64,000 nt of DNA from Chitinophagaceae bacterium (GTDB lineage: Bacteria; Bacteroidota; Bacteroidia; Chitinophagales; Chitinophagaceae), in the NCBI GenBank assembly GCA_013696395.1, contig JACCYQ010000023.1:39763-103762 (forward strand), read 5' to 3'. Below the pieces are notes generated by a model. The model was not told the DNA's origin and made no database searches. It saw only the letters and a list, made by a program, of their open reading frames with translations. The translations under genes and the position numbers were made by a program. The number at the start of each line of letters is the position of its first letter. Positions within the stretch are counted from its first letter, which is position 1. Shown here piece by piece: positions 47,608-57,329 of this stretch.

Positions 47608-49257
47608 TCAGATTACTTCGCTTTGAAGCGTAGCGCTTTTGGAGGCCATCCTGTGTTCATTAAATTTTTTTGCTGCCCCAATAAAATGAACAAAAAGTGG
47701 ATGAGGATTTTCAACTGTACTTTTTAATTCAGGATGATATTGAACACCAATAAAAAATGGATGTGAAGGGATTTCCATGATTTCCACCAGTTTTGTTTCA
47801 AGGTTGACACCACTTGCAATCATGCCATTCCTTTCAAATTGTTCTTCATATTCATTATTAAATTCATAGCGGTGACGGTGGCGCTCACTGATTTGGTTTT
47901 TTCCATAAATAGTGTGTGCTAAAGATCCTATTTTTATTTGGCAGGGGTAGGTTCCTAATCGCATAGTACCTCCCATTTTGGTGATCTTTTTTTGCTCTTC
48001 CATCATATTAATCACAGCATTCGTTGTATCAGAATCCATTTCGGTTGAATGTGCATTTTCAATCCCGATTACATTTCTTGCAAACTCAATAACCGCCATT
48101 TGCATACCCAGGCAAATACCAAAAAATGGCAATCCCTTTTCTCTTGCATATTTTACTGCACTAATCTTTCCATCAATGCCTCTATGGCCAAATCCTGGTG
48201 CCACCAATAAACCATCCAATGAACCAAGTTTTTCCGCTACATTTTCGCGGGTAATAAATTCTGAATGAATATCAACAACCTGAACTTTACATTCATTTAT
48301 GGCACCGGCATGAACAAAAGATTCAAGAATGGACTTATATGCATCCTGCAACTCAACATATTTACCAATAAGCCCTATAGTTACTTTGGCTTTGGGGTAT
48401 TTTAATTTATCCAAAAATTCTTTCCACTTGGTCAATTCAGGTTCAGGATAGTTTGTAATATTTAATTTTTTAAGAACAATCGTATCCAGTCTTTCCTTCA
48501 TCATGATAAGTGGAACTTCATAAATTGTTGCTGCATCAACTGCTTCAATAACTGCTTCCTGCTGTACATTACAGAACTGTGCAATTTTTTTCTTTATTTC
48601 ATTACCAATAGGTTCTTCGGTACGGCAAACAAGTACATCCGGCATTACCCCGCTTTCGCTCAGCATCTTAACTGAGTGCTGAGTGGGTTTGGTTTTTAAT
48701 TCTTTGGCTGCTTTTAAGTATGGAATAAGTGTTAGATGCACAACCAGCAGGTCTTCATCCGGCATCTCCCACTGTAATTGGCGGATTGCCTCTATATAGG
48801 GCAATGATTCTATGTCACCTACTGTACCTCCTATTTCTGTAATAATAATATCAAATTCATTTTTCTGCCCCAGGATCAGCATCCGTCTTTTGATCTCATC
48901 GGTTATATGAGGAATCACCTGCACGGTTTTACCAAGATAAGCGCCTTCTCTTTCTTTGTTAATAACAGTTTGATAAATTTTACCGGTAGTAACATTATTA
49001 GCCTGGGAAGTAAAAATATTTAAAAACCTTTCATAGTGACCGAGATCAAGATCTGTTTCTGCACCATCTTCTGTAACAAAACATTCTCCATGTTCATAGG
49101 GATTTAATGTTCCCGGATCCACATTTATATATGGATCAAATTTCTGGATAGTTACTTTAAAGCCCCTGGCCTGCAAAAGTTTTGCAAGTGAAGCTGCAAT
49201 TATTCCTTTTCCTAATGAAGATGTAACCCCACCGGTTACGAAAACGTATTTTGACAT
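47608..49257 (-). CDS. pyrG: CTP synthase
   Basis: MSKYVFVTGGVTSSLGKGIIAASLAKLLQARGFKVTIQKFDPYINVDPGTLNPYEHGECFVTEDGAETDLDLGHYERF. Confidence 0.98.
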   Translation of the reverse strand: MSKYVFVTGGVTSSLGKGIIAASLAKLLQARGFKVTIQKFDPYINVDPGTLNPYEHGECFVTEDGAETDLDLGHYERFLNIFTSQANNVTTGKIYQTVINKEREGAYLGKTVQVIPHITDEIKRRMLILGQKNEFDIIITEIGGTVGDIESLPYIEAIRQLQWEMPDEDLLVVHLTLIPYLKAAKELKTKPTQHSVKMLSESGVMPDVLVCRTEEPIGNEIKKKIAQFCNVQQEAVIEAVDAATIYEVPLIMMKERLDTIVLKKLNITNYPEPELTKWKEFLDKLKYPKAKVTIGLIGKYVELQDAYKSILESFVHAGAINECKVQVVDIHSEFITRENVAEKLGSLDGLLVAPGFGHRGIDGKISAVKYAREKGLPFFGICLGMQMAVIEFARNVIGIENAHSTEMDSDTTNAVINMMEEQKKITKMGGTMRLGTYPCQIKIGSLAHTIYGKNQISERHRHRYEFNNEYEEQFERNGMIASGVNLETKLVEIMEIPSHPFFIGVQYHPELKSTVENPHPLFVHFIGAAKKFNEHRMASKSATLQSEVI

Positions 49258-49559
49258 ATTAGTACCTTGTATTTTTTCAACTTAAATTATAATCCTGAAT
49301 GAAACCGGCAAATTCAATAACATATCTGCTTTCCCATTTAAAAAGCAACAAATTCTATCTAATTCAACATATATGTTTTAAAAAATGGCTGGTCAGTAAT
49401 CAATGACCAGGCGGAGTTTGTAGGAAAAATCCGGAAGGTCATTCAAAAATAAGGCTAATTTCCCGGTCACTGAAATCTGAAATCGTGGTGTGGAAAAATA
49501 ATGATTCCCATCACAAATTTCTATAAGACATCCTACTTAATTATATTGAGAAGAAAATA

Positions 49560-50837
49560 ATGAGAACATTCCTGACTATCCTCTCACTTTTCATGTATTC
49601 GTACACAAACGCTCAAAAAACAATAATCTGGTGTGGTAACTTAATTGACGGATTTTCTGATAAAGCCCGAACAAATCAAACAATCATTGTTGAAAATAAT
49701 AAGATCACAGGTATTCAGAATGGTTTTTTGAATCCTGGCGCCACTGATAAATTGATTGATTTGAAAAATCAAACGGTAATGCCGGGATGGATTGATATGC
49801 ATGTTCATATGGAGCATGAAACCAATCCAAACAGGTACCTGGAAAGTTTTACCCTTAATCCTGCTGATTATGCTTTTCATTCTGTTCGCTTTGCAGAAAT
49901 AACATTAATGACTGGTTTTACAACAGTAAGAGATCTTGGAGGATCCGGAGTAAATATTGCCATGCGTAATGCCATCAATAAAGAATATATAAAAGGCCCG
50001 CGAATTTTTACGGCTGGCAAATCAATTGCCACCACAGGTGGACATGCCGATCCAACGAATGGTTATCGCAAAGATCTTATGGGAGATCCCGGTCCTGCTG
50101 AAGGTGTGGTTAATGGACCGGATGAAAGTCGCAAAGCTGTACGCCAGCGGTATAAAGAAGGTTCAGATCTCATTAAGATTACTGCAACGGGTGGAGTGTT
50201 AAGCGTTGCAAAAAGCAGTAGCAATCCACAATTTACCGAAGAAGAAATCAAAGCAATTGTTGAAACAGCGCATGATTATGGTTTTAAAGTAGCGGTACAT
50301 GCGCATGGTGCCGAAGGAATGAAAAGAGCCATCCGTGCCGGCGTTCATTCCATTGAACATGGAACTTTAATGGATGATGAAACCATCGCTTTATTCAAAA
50401 AACATGGTACCTGGTATGTACCCACATTAACTGCAGGGCAGGCAGTGGCCGATTCAGCCAAAATTCCAGGTTATTATCATGCCCTTGTTACACCAAAAGC
50501 GCTTGAAATAGGACCACAAATAAAAAACACGCTGGCCAGGGCATGGAAAGCAGGCGTAAAGATCGCCTTTGGTACAGATGCCGGTGTGTATAAACATGGC
50601 AGAAACTGGCTTGAATTTATTTACATGATTGAAGCTGGTATGCCAGTTATGGAAACCATAAAATCAGCTACCATTCATGCGGCGGATCTCCTGGGTATGA
50701 AAGATCAGTTGGGCAGTATTGAAGTTGGAAAACTGGCTGATATTATCGCAGTGCATGGTAATCCTTTGGAAGATAGCAATGCATTTGAGAAAGTAAGCTT
50801 TGTAATGAAAAATGGTACCGTTTATAAAAATCTATAA
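49560..50837 (+). CDS. Secreted amidohydrolase family protein (imidazolonepropionase-like)
   Basis: VMPGWIDMHVHMEHE..., GFTTVRDLGGSG, VAVHAHGAEGMKRAIRAGVHSIEHGTLMDDE, IAFGTDAGVYKHG; signal peptide. Confidence 0.92.
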   Translation: MRTFLTILSLFMYSYTNAQKTIIWCGNLIDGFSDKARTNQTIIVENNKITGIQNGFLNPGATDKLIDLKNQTVMPGWIDMHVHMEHETNPNRYLESFTLNPADYAFHSVRFAEITLMTGFTTVRDLGGSGVNIAMRNAINKEYIKGPRIFTAGKSIATTGGHADPTNGYRKDLMGDPGPAEGVVNGPDESRKAVRQRYKEGSDLIKITATGGVLSVAKSSSNPQFTEEEIKAIVETAHDYGFKVAVHAHGAEGMKRAIRAGVHSIEHGTLMDDETIALFKKHGTWYVPTLTAGQAVADSAKIPGYYHALVTPKALEIGPQIKNTLARAWKAGVKIAFGTDAGVYKHGRNWLEFIYMIEAGMPVMETIKSATIHAADLLGMKDQLGSIEVGKLADIIAVHGNPLEDSNAFEKVSFVMKNGTVYKNL

Positions 50838-50900
50838 TTCTATTTTTGCATTTTCAGTAATTTGGTTACGGTTTATATTTACCTCACTAAACATTATACT

Positions 50901-52820
50901 ATGAAATTGAAATATTCCTTTTCAATCGCCTTCATTTTATACACTTTGATGGCAGGTGCACAAAAGAACTTCACGCTCACACCTGAAAAACCCATAGCAG
51001 GTGATCTTATTACTATAAGCTATGAACCAGCAGGGGATATCATCAACACTTCTCATCCCGTAGAAGGAATCGTTTACATCTTTGGCTCAAGGGGACAAGC
51101 AACAGATGATATCATACTAAAAAGAAGTGGAAAGAAATTTACCGGGACTATCCAGACAGACAGTTCGCAGAATTTCCTGTTCATGGGCTTCTCTGCCAAT
51201 AAGGTGTTTGACAATAATTTTAATGAAGGATACTGGATTCAATTACATGAAGGTGATGGTTTAAAAAAAGACAGTTATGCAAACCTTGCTCTATTTCACC
51301 AATTTTATGGTTCACAGGTTGGTGTTGAAAGAAATAATGAAAAGGCTTTAAAAGTTTTTGAAAAAGAACTGGAACTTTATCCGGATTCACGAAAAAAACA
51401 CCTGCTTTCTTTTTTACGGTTATACCAGACCGTTAATAAGGAAGAAGCACCTGCCAGGGTTCAGAAAGAAATTGAGGCCACATTAAAAGCTGGTTTAGAA
51501 TTGGAAGAAGATTATGAAATTGTTGAGAACCTTTATAACATAGCCAGATTACCAGAACAGGCAAAAATGATTACGCATTTAAAAAAAGAAAAATTTCCGC
51601 AGGGCAAATGGCTTGCGATGGATGCATTTGATAAATTCCGATTAGAAAAAGATCCGGAAATAAAAACAGCTTTGTTTAAGGACCTGGAACAAAAAGTTGC
51701 TTCGGATGAAAAATATGCATCATTGAAAACAATGTTACCTAATTATAAATCTGCAATCCCCGCAGCATGGCGCACAAAAAAAGATTGGGAAGGGTTTAAA
51801 AGATCAGTAAATGAACTTGGTTTTGAGAGTAATGAAATAGCGCAAATCTATAATTCTGCCGCCTGGGCTTTACAGGAAAAAGATGAGGAATTAAAATTTG
51901 CTGAAGAGATAGCACAAAAAGCAACCGAATTAGCCAAATCAAACATGCAAAATGCAGCCGGTAAAAAACCCGATTACCTGTCTCCCAGCCAATGGGCAAA
52001 ATCAAAAGAAAACACTTTTGCCATGATTGCTGATACTTATGCCATGGTACTTTACAAAAACGGGCAATATAAAAAAGGTTTTCCGATCGCCAAAGAAGCA
52101 GCCATTGGAATTTATAAAGGAGAAAATGCGGAACAAAATAATACGTATGCATTATTGGCGGAAAAAGTTTTGTCCCCTAAAAAATATATTACCCAGCTGG
52201 AGCAATTTGTAAAAGATGGAAAGGCTGGCTCTGAAACAAAAAAAATCCTGGAAAGAGCCTATGTTAAGAAGAATAAATCTGCTGCTGGCTTTGAAGATTA
52301 CCTCGCTGCACTGGAGAAAGAAAGTTATTTAAAGATGGTAGCTGAACTTCAAAAATCAATGTTGAATAATGTTTCACCTTCTTTTGCATTGCTTGATCTG
52401 AATGGCAATAAACTTAATACCAGTGATTTAAAAGGTAAGGTAATCGTTGTCGATTTTTGGGCCACCTGGTGTGGGCCCTGCATCGCATCCTTCCCTTCTA
52501 TGCAAAAAATGGTCAATAAATATAAGGACAGTGCTGATGTAAAATTTGTATTTATCAATACCTGGGAAAATGGTGACGATAAAGAAAAAAAAGCTGGCGA
52601 CTTTATCAAAACCAATAAATACAATTTCCAGGTTCTGATGGACAATGATAATGCTGTGATTGAAAGTTTCAAGGTGGAAGGTATTCCTACTAAATTCGTT
52701 ATAGATAAAAACGGGGTGATCCGGTTTAAATCAGTGGGCTATAACAGTAACGAGGATAAAATGATGGCTGAACTAACGGCCATGATCAATCTATCTGCCG
52801 GCCAGTCAAAGGCGTTTTGA
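50901..52820 (+). CDS. TlpA-like thioredoxin-domain protein with N-terminal TPR-like region
   Basis: C-terminal GKVIVVDFWATWCGPCIASFPSMQKMVNKYKDSADVKFVFINTW; start at MKLKYSFSIAF (50901) giving a signal peptide. Confidence 0.9.
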   Translation: MKLKYSFSIAFILYTLMAGAQKNFTLTPEKPIAGDLITISYEPAGDIINTSHPVEGIVYIFGSRGQATDDIILKRSGKKFTGTIQTDSSQNFLFMGFSANKVFDNNFNEGYWIQLHEGDGLKKDSYANLALFHQFYGSQVGVERNNEKALKVFEKELELYPDSRKKHLLSFLRLYQTVNKEEAPARVQKEIEATLKAGLELEEDYEIVENLYNIARLPEQAKMITHLKKEKFPQGKWLAMDAFDKFRLEKDPEIKTALFKDLEQKVASDEKYASLKTMLPNYKSAIPAAWRTKKDWEGFKRSVNELGFESNEIAQIYNSAAWALQEKDEELKFAEEIAQKATELAKSNMQNAAGKKPDYLSPSQWAKSKENTFAMIADTYAMVLYKNGQYKKGFPIAKEAAIGIYKGENAEQNNTYALLAEKVLSPKKYITQLEQFVKDGKAGSETKKILERAYVKKNKSAAGFEDYLAALEKESYLKMVAELQKSMLNNVSPSFALLDLNGNKLNTSDLKGKVIVVDFWATWCGPCIASFPSMQKMVNKYKDSADVKFVFINTWENGDDKEKKAGDFIKTNKYNFQVLMDNDNAVIESFKVEGIPTKFVIDKNGVIRFKSVGYNSNEDKMMAELTAMINLSAGQSKAF

Positions 52821-52828
52821 TCAAATTA

Positions 52829-53815
52829 TTATTTTCGTCGAACACTCATGGAGCCATTTTCGGCTCCATTTATTTTTACACGATATCGGAGTATTTGTTC
52901 CCCATTATAAATTACATTAAGCCATTTTGTTAACGGAGATGCGATTACATAACTATATATAATTTTTTTGGTTTTCTTTTCTTTTTCAGCAAACAGCGGG
53001 TAACCAGACCCTGATGTTGAATCACTGGAATAAAATTCTGAAACATACAGTAGCCTTTCCGGCCCCGTTGTTTCTATTTCAAAATGGATAGTATCACCAA
53101 CCACAGCTTCAAGAATGCCATAGGAAGGAGAAAAAGATACAAGATTATTTTTTCTGTAAGCGGCATGTACAAAGGGAGATTTTTTATATTCCCTTAATAC
53201 AGGCGGATCGGCAAGTAATGTCCACTGAATGTCTTCCGGATAATGATCAGCAATAAATTGAGATGGTGAAGTAAGAAAATATTTTTCATCTGTCCGGGCA
53301 ACATAAGTATTTAGCCGGCTATCAATAAAACCTGAAGCCCATGTTACATCGAGTAAAAACCATTTATCATCGAGAAGAATGGCATTCCAGCTATGATTGG
53401 GGCGAAAAGGAGATTTTCTTCCATCATTGGTTCTCGCATAACCATGTATTACGACTGATTGAAGCCCGGCATAATCACAAAGAGTTTTAAATAACCGGGC
53501 ATAACCATCGCAAACTGCTTCTCTTCGCCGTAAAACATTGATCGCAATTCTTTCATCAAGGGGCTTTAAAGCGCCGGTATCTTCTTCTTCATACGAAACA
53601 AAAAACCGGTTAGGCACATAACGGTTAACCTTATATGAAATATTTTCTGTGATCCAGTAAAAAATGGCTTTGGTTTTGTCAAGATCGGTTTGATGATGAG
53701 CCGTTAATTTTTCAGCTAAAACCTGGGGAGATTCAGTTGTATGCTTTATTGTTTTTTGTGTAAAACAAAGTACAGGGTAAATTAACAGCAAAAATATGGT
53801 GCCATGTTTCTTCAT
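52829..53815 (-). CDS. Transglutaminase domain-containing secreted protein
   Basis: DLDKTKAIFYWITENISYKV..., RREAVCDGYARLFKTLCDYAGLQSVVIHGYARTNDGR...PNHSWNAILLDDKWFLLDVTWASG. Confidence 0.9.
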   Translation of the reverse strand: MKKHGTIFLLLIYPVLCFTQKTIKHTTESPQVLAEKLTAHHQTDLDKTKAIFYWITENISYKVNRYVPNRFFVSYEEEDTGALKPLDERIAINVLRRREAVCDGYARLFKTLCDYAGLQSVVIHGYARTNDGRKSPFRPNHSWNAILLDDKWFLLDVTWASGFIDSRLNTYVARTDEKYFLTSPSQFIADHYPEDIQWTLLADPPVLREYKKSPFVHAAYRKNNLVSFSPSYGILEAVVGDTIHFEIETTGPERLLYVSEFYSSDSTSGSGYPLFAEKEKKTKKIIYSYVIASPLTKWLNVIYNGEQILRYRVKINGAENGSMSVRRK

Positions 53816-53875
53816 ATCAACAGCCTCAAAAACTTGACACCTAAACTACAAAATAAATGCATTCAAAATGATGAA

Positions 53876-55000
53876 TCATATGAGACTTAACAAATAACCG
53901 ATTAGGGCACCACCTATTACAATAAAAGCTGAATTGATCCGCTTAAAAAAATGACTGACAATAAATCCAAGAACAGCAATTAAGGCAGTTCGCCAATCAC
54001 CGATGGCTTCTCTACCCATTTCAATACAAACCGCAATAATAATTGCCACCGAAACTATATTGACGGTATCGAGGAATGCCGACATAACAGCGGATCTTCT
54101 TAATGCCGGTATCAAGGGATTTAAAAAATACACAAATAAAAATGAGGGCAGAAATATTCCAATGGTTGCTGCAAGAGCACCGCCCCATCCACCCAACTGC
54201 CAGCCTATAAAAGTTGCAGCAGTAAACACCGGGCCCGGCGTGAATTGTCCAACAGCGATCGCATCTACCAAAGTTTGTTTGGACAAAAAACCTTTGGCTA
54301 CTAATTCAGCATCTAAAAAAGCAAATAATACATAACCACTGCCATAGAGAATGGCGCCGACTTTTAAAAAAATGAGGAACAATTTACTGGCAGGCAATTC
54401 CTGAAAATAATATCCTGCCTGTAACAACGTAAATGGGAAAACCCCCTGGACAATTTTTTTTGGTTGACTTAAAAAATGAATAATAATTCCCAATAACCCG
54501 GCACCAAACAATACGTAAATTTCATTCATACCGGTTAAAACGGCAACCATCGCTATAAATCCAAGTATGCCTAAAATAACAGATTTCAATGCTTTTTTTC
54601 CCAATGAAATCATGGCAGCCACTATTACTGAAATGATAGCGGGGGCAATGCCATAAATAAATGGTTGAACCCGGGGCAATTTTCCATACTGTTGATAAGC
54701 CCAGGCAAAGATTGCAGTAATAATAACTGCGGGGATTATGAAACAAGTCCCGGCAACTATCAACCCTTTCCATCCTGCTCTTTCATAACCACAATGCATG
54801 GTCATTTCAGTTGAATTAGGACCAGGAATTAAATTGGTAGCACCTACCAGGTCAAGAAAATGCTGCGGTGTAATCCATTTCCTTTTTCTTACCACTTCTT
54901 CTTCCATCATGGCTATGTGGACAGCAGGTCCGCCAAATCCAATACAACCTAATTTAAAAAAAAGCCTTGCTACTTCACGCAGGTTCTTTTGTTGATTCAT
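53876..55000 (-). CDS. chrA: Chromate efflux transporter (ChrA family, two-domain)
   Basis: FFKLGCIGFGGPAVHIAMMEEEVVRKRKWITPQHFLDLVGATNLIPGPNSTEM ... VDAIAVGQFTPGPVFTAATFIGW. Confidence 0.9.
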   Translation of the reverse strand: MNQQKNLREVARLFFKLGCIGFGGPAVHIAMMEEEVVRKRKWITPQHFLDLVGATNLIPGPNSTEMTMHCGYERAGWKGLIVAGTCFIIPAVIITAIFAWAYQQYGKLPRVQPFIYGIAPAIISVIVAAMISLGKKALKSVILGILGFIAMVAVLTGMNEIYVLFGAGLLGIIIHFLSQPKKIVQGVFPFTLLQAGYYFQELPASKLFLIFLKVGAILYGSGYVLFAFLDAELVAKGFLSKQTLVDAIAVGQFTPGPVFTAATFIGWQLGGWGGALAATIGIFLPSFLFVYFLNPLIPALRRSAVMSAFLDTVNIVSVAIIIAVCIEMGREAIGDWRTALIAVLGFIVSHFFKRINSAFIVIGGALIGYLLSLI

Positions 55001-55425
55001 TTACGGCTTAATTGATAATCGGCGGACCATTTTCCTCCACCTATTATTAATAAAAATACACTTCCTAAAAACATAGACCAGTCAGTTCTGCTGGCATGCA
55101 GCATTTCCCAGAAACCATTTTGTTGAAGGATATCTGTTTTTGTTATCGCAATGGCTGTTATCATGATGATGATTAATGGGATGGCGGCTAAACGTGTCAC
55201 TAATCCCACAAGCACTAACAATCCACATAATATTTCAAAACTGCCAACAAAAGTTCCCAAAAAATCAGGGTTGGGAAGACCTATTTTCTGAAAACGACCA
55301 GATCCCCTGTCAGCAGGATATAAAAACTTTTGTATGCCTTCTGATAAAAAAACAACGCCTACCATTAAACGTATTAAAATAATGGAAGCAATACCCGGAG
55401 TTCTTAATATTCTCAGATTCTTCAT
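54997..55425 (-). CDS. DoxX family protein
   Basis: LIRLMVGVVFLSEGIQKFLYPADRGSGRFQKIGLPNPDFLGTFVGSFEILCGLLVLVGLVTRLAAIPLIIIM; ATGA-type overlap with chrA. Confidence 0.87.
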   Translation of the reverse strand: MKNLRILRTPGIASIILIRLMVGVVFLSEGIQKFLYPADRGSGRFQKIGLPNPDFLGTFVGSFEILCGLLVLVGLVTRLAAIPLIIIMITAIAITKTDILQQNGFWEMLHASRTDWSMFLGSVFLLIIGGGKWSADYQLSRK

Positions 55426-55462
55426 GATGTTGTAATAAATGTAAGGACAAAGAATAACCGGG

Positions 55463-56260
55463 TTATAAATCTTTAGCTATTTTCTTATAACTTGTTACAA
55501 TACCACGTATAAGCGAAGAACTAAAACCACGATGTTCCATTTCATTCAAACCGGCTATGGTACAACCCTTTGGCGTGGTCACTTTATCAATTTCTTCTTC
55601 AGGATGGGATTTATGCTGCAGCAATAACTCAGCCGCCCCTTTAACAGTTTGTGCTGCTATCAATGAAGCAGTTTGAGCATCAAAACCTATTTCGATTCCA
55701 CCCTGAATATTTGCCCGGATATAACGCATGGCATATGCAGTACCACATGCACCCAGTATAGTGGCGGCTTCCATCAGGTTTTCCTGTATCGTAACGGTTT
55801 TTCCAAGTGTATTAAATAATGATTGCACATAATCCATATGAATTAAAGCCGGTTGATTACAACAGGTACATGTCATGCTCTCACGGATAGCAATAGCCGT
55901 ATTTGGCATTGCCCTGAAAATGGGAATTTGATTACCGGTAATATTTTCAATATCACTTATCAATACGCCGGTTACAACAGACACCAGTAATTTTCCAGGA
56001 TTTAATTCATGCGCAAAAGTTTCTAAAACAGCAGATGCCTGGAAAGGTTTTACGGCGAGGATGATAACATCGCTTTGACTGGCTGCCATAGCATTATCCG
56101 AACTAACCTGGACACCTTTTTCAAGGAGGGGTTGCAGGGAAACCGTATTTCTGCGGGTGATAATAATTTCATCCGGAGTTACAAACTCACTCACCAGTAG
56201 TCCTTCTACAATGGATTTACCCAGGTTACCTCCACCAATAATGGCTATACGCTTCTTCAT
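55463..56260 (-). CDS. proC: Pyrroline-5-carboxylate reductase
   Basis: KKRIAIIGGGNLGKSIVEGLL..., VIILAVKPFQ, FRAMPNTAIAIRESMT, TPKGCTIAGLNEMEHRGFSSSLIRGI. Confidence 0.93.
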   Translation of the reverse strand: MKKRIAIIGGGNLGKSIVEGLLVSEFVTPDEIIITRRNTVSLQPLLEKGVQVSSDNAMAASQSDVIILAVKPFQASAVLETFAHELNPGKLLVSVVTGVLISDIENITGNQIPIFRAMPNTAIAIRESMTCTCCNQPALIHMDYVQSLFNTLGKTVTIQENLMEAATILGACGTAYAMRYIRANIQGGIEIGFDAQTASLIAAQTVKGAAELLLQHKSHPEEEIDKVTTPKGCTIAGLNEMEHRGFSSSLIRGIVTSYKKIAKDL

Positions 56261-56307
56261 CTTACAATTTAATTGTTTTTCGCCATCCCTGATAAAGGCT
56301 GTATATA

Positions 56308-57318
56308 TCAGTAATAATTTTTATTGAGCAGGAATTTTTTTACGTACGTATCAATGCCTTCTTCTAATGAATAAAAACTATCGGTATAACCTGCTTCCCT
56401 GAGTTTACTCATTTCAGCTTCCGTAAAATATTGGTATTTATCACGTATATCTTCCGGCGTATCGATAAACTCAATTTTAGGTTCTTTTTCTAAACTTTTG
56501 TAGACAGCATTCACCAAATCTTTAAAAGTGCGGGCTTTACCCGTGCCGAGATTATATAATGCAGAGGGGGGCCATTTACCGGATCCTTCCTTTTTATTCA
56601 TCATCCAGAAACAAACATCTACCACATCTTTTACATAAATAAAATCCCGTTGCTGTTCGCCATCTTTGATTCCTTCCTTATGAGATCGAAAGAGTTTCAC
56701 TCTACCCGTATTTTGTACCTGGTTGAAAGTGTGAAAAATTACACTGGCCATTCTTCCTTTATGATATTCATTAGGCCCAAAAACATTAAAAAATTTCAAG
56801 CCTGCCCAAAATGGCGGACAACCTTTGTTTTTTGCTTCCTGGTTCAACACCCACTTGTCAAATTCATTTTTAGAAATCCCATATGGATTAAGTGGTTCCA
56901 GTTTCTCGGCTAATGCATGATCATCCTTATAGCCAAATTCACCTCCACCATAGGTAGCTGCTGAGGATGCGTAAACCAGGGGTACTTGTTTCTCAGTACA
57001 GTATTGCCACACTTGTTTTGAATATTCTACATTCAGTTTCTGGTGGATGTTATAATCAAATTCAGTGGTATCAGTGCGGGCTCCAAGATGAAAGAAAAAA
57101 TCTATCTTGATTTTCTGGTGACTTATCCAATCAAAAAAATTTTCACGTTCTATACGGTAACAGATATTTTTTTCATCATAATTGGGTTGCTTTTCACCAA
57201 TTGCGAATTCATCTACTATAATTATATTGTTGAAGCCCTTTCTATTCAGGTAGCCCACCAGGCAACTGCCGATAAATCCGGCTGCACCGGTAACAACTAT
57301 AACAGCATTTCTGTCCAC
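56308..57318 (-). CDS. hldD: ADP-L-glycero-D-manno-heptose-6-epimerase
   Basis: VVTGAAGFIGSCLVGYLNRKGFNNIIIVDEF..., FHLGARTDTTEFD, VYASSAATYGGGEFGYKDDH, NPYGISKNEFDKW, KFFNVFGPNEYHKGRMASVIFH. Confidence 0.93.
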   Translation of the reverse strand: MDRNAVIVVTGAAGFIGSCLVGYLNRKGFNNIIIVDEFAIGEKQPNYDEKNICYRIERENFFDWISHQKIKIDFFFHLGARTDTTEFDYNIHQKLNVEYSKQVWQYCTEKQVPLVYASSAATYGGGEFGYKDDHALAEKLEPLNPYGISKNEFDKWVLNQEAKNKGCPPFWAGLKFFNVFGPNEYHKGRMASVIFHTFNQVQNTGRVKLFRSHKEGIKDGEQQRDFIYVKDVVDVCFWMMNKKEGSGKWPPSALYNLGTGKARTFKDLVNAVYKSLEKEPKIEFIDTPEDIRDKYQYFTEAEMSKLREAGYTDSFYSLEEGIDTYVKKFLLNKNYY

Positions 57319-57329
57319 AATTAATAAGT

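Noticed and set aside
53876-55425. chrA-doxX as a metal/redox resistance island
   Set aside because: Only two overlapping genes with no regulator, mobile element or further resistance genes nearby; ordinary small operon.
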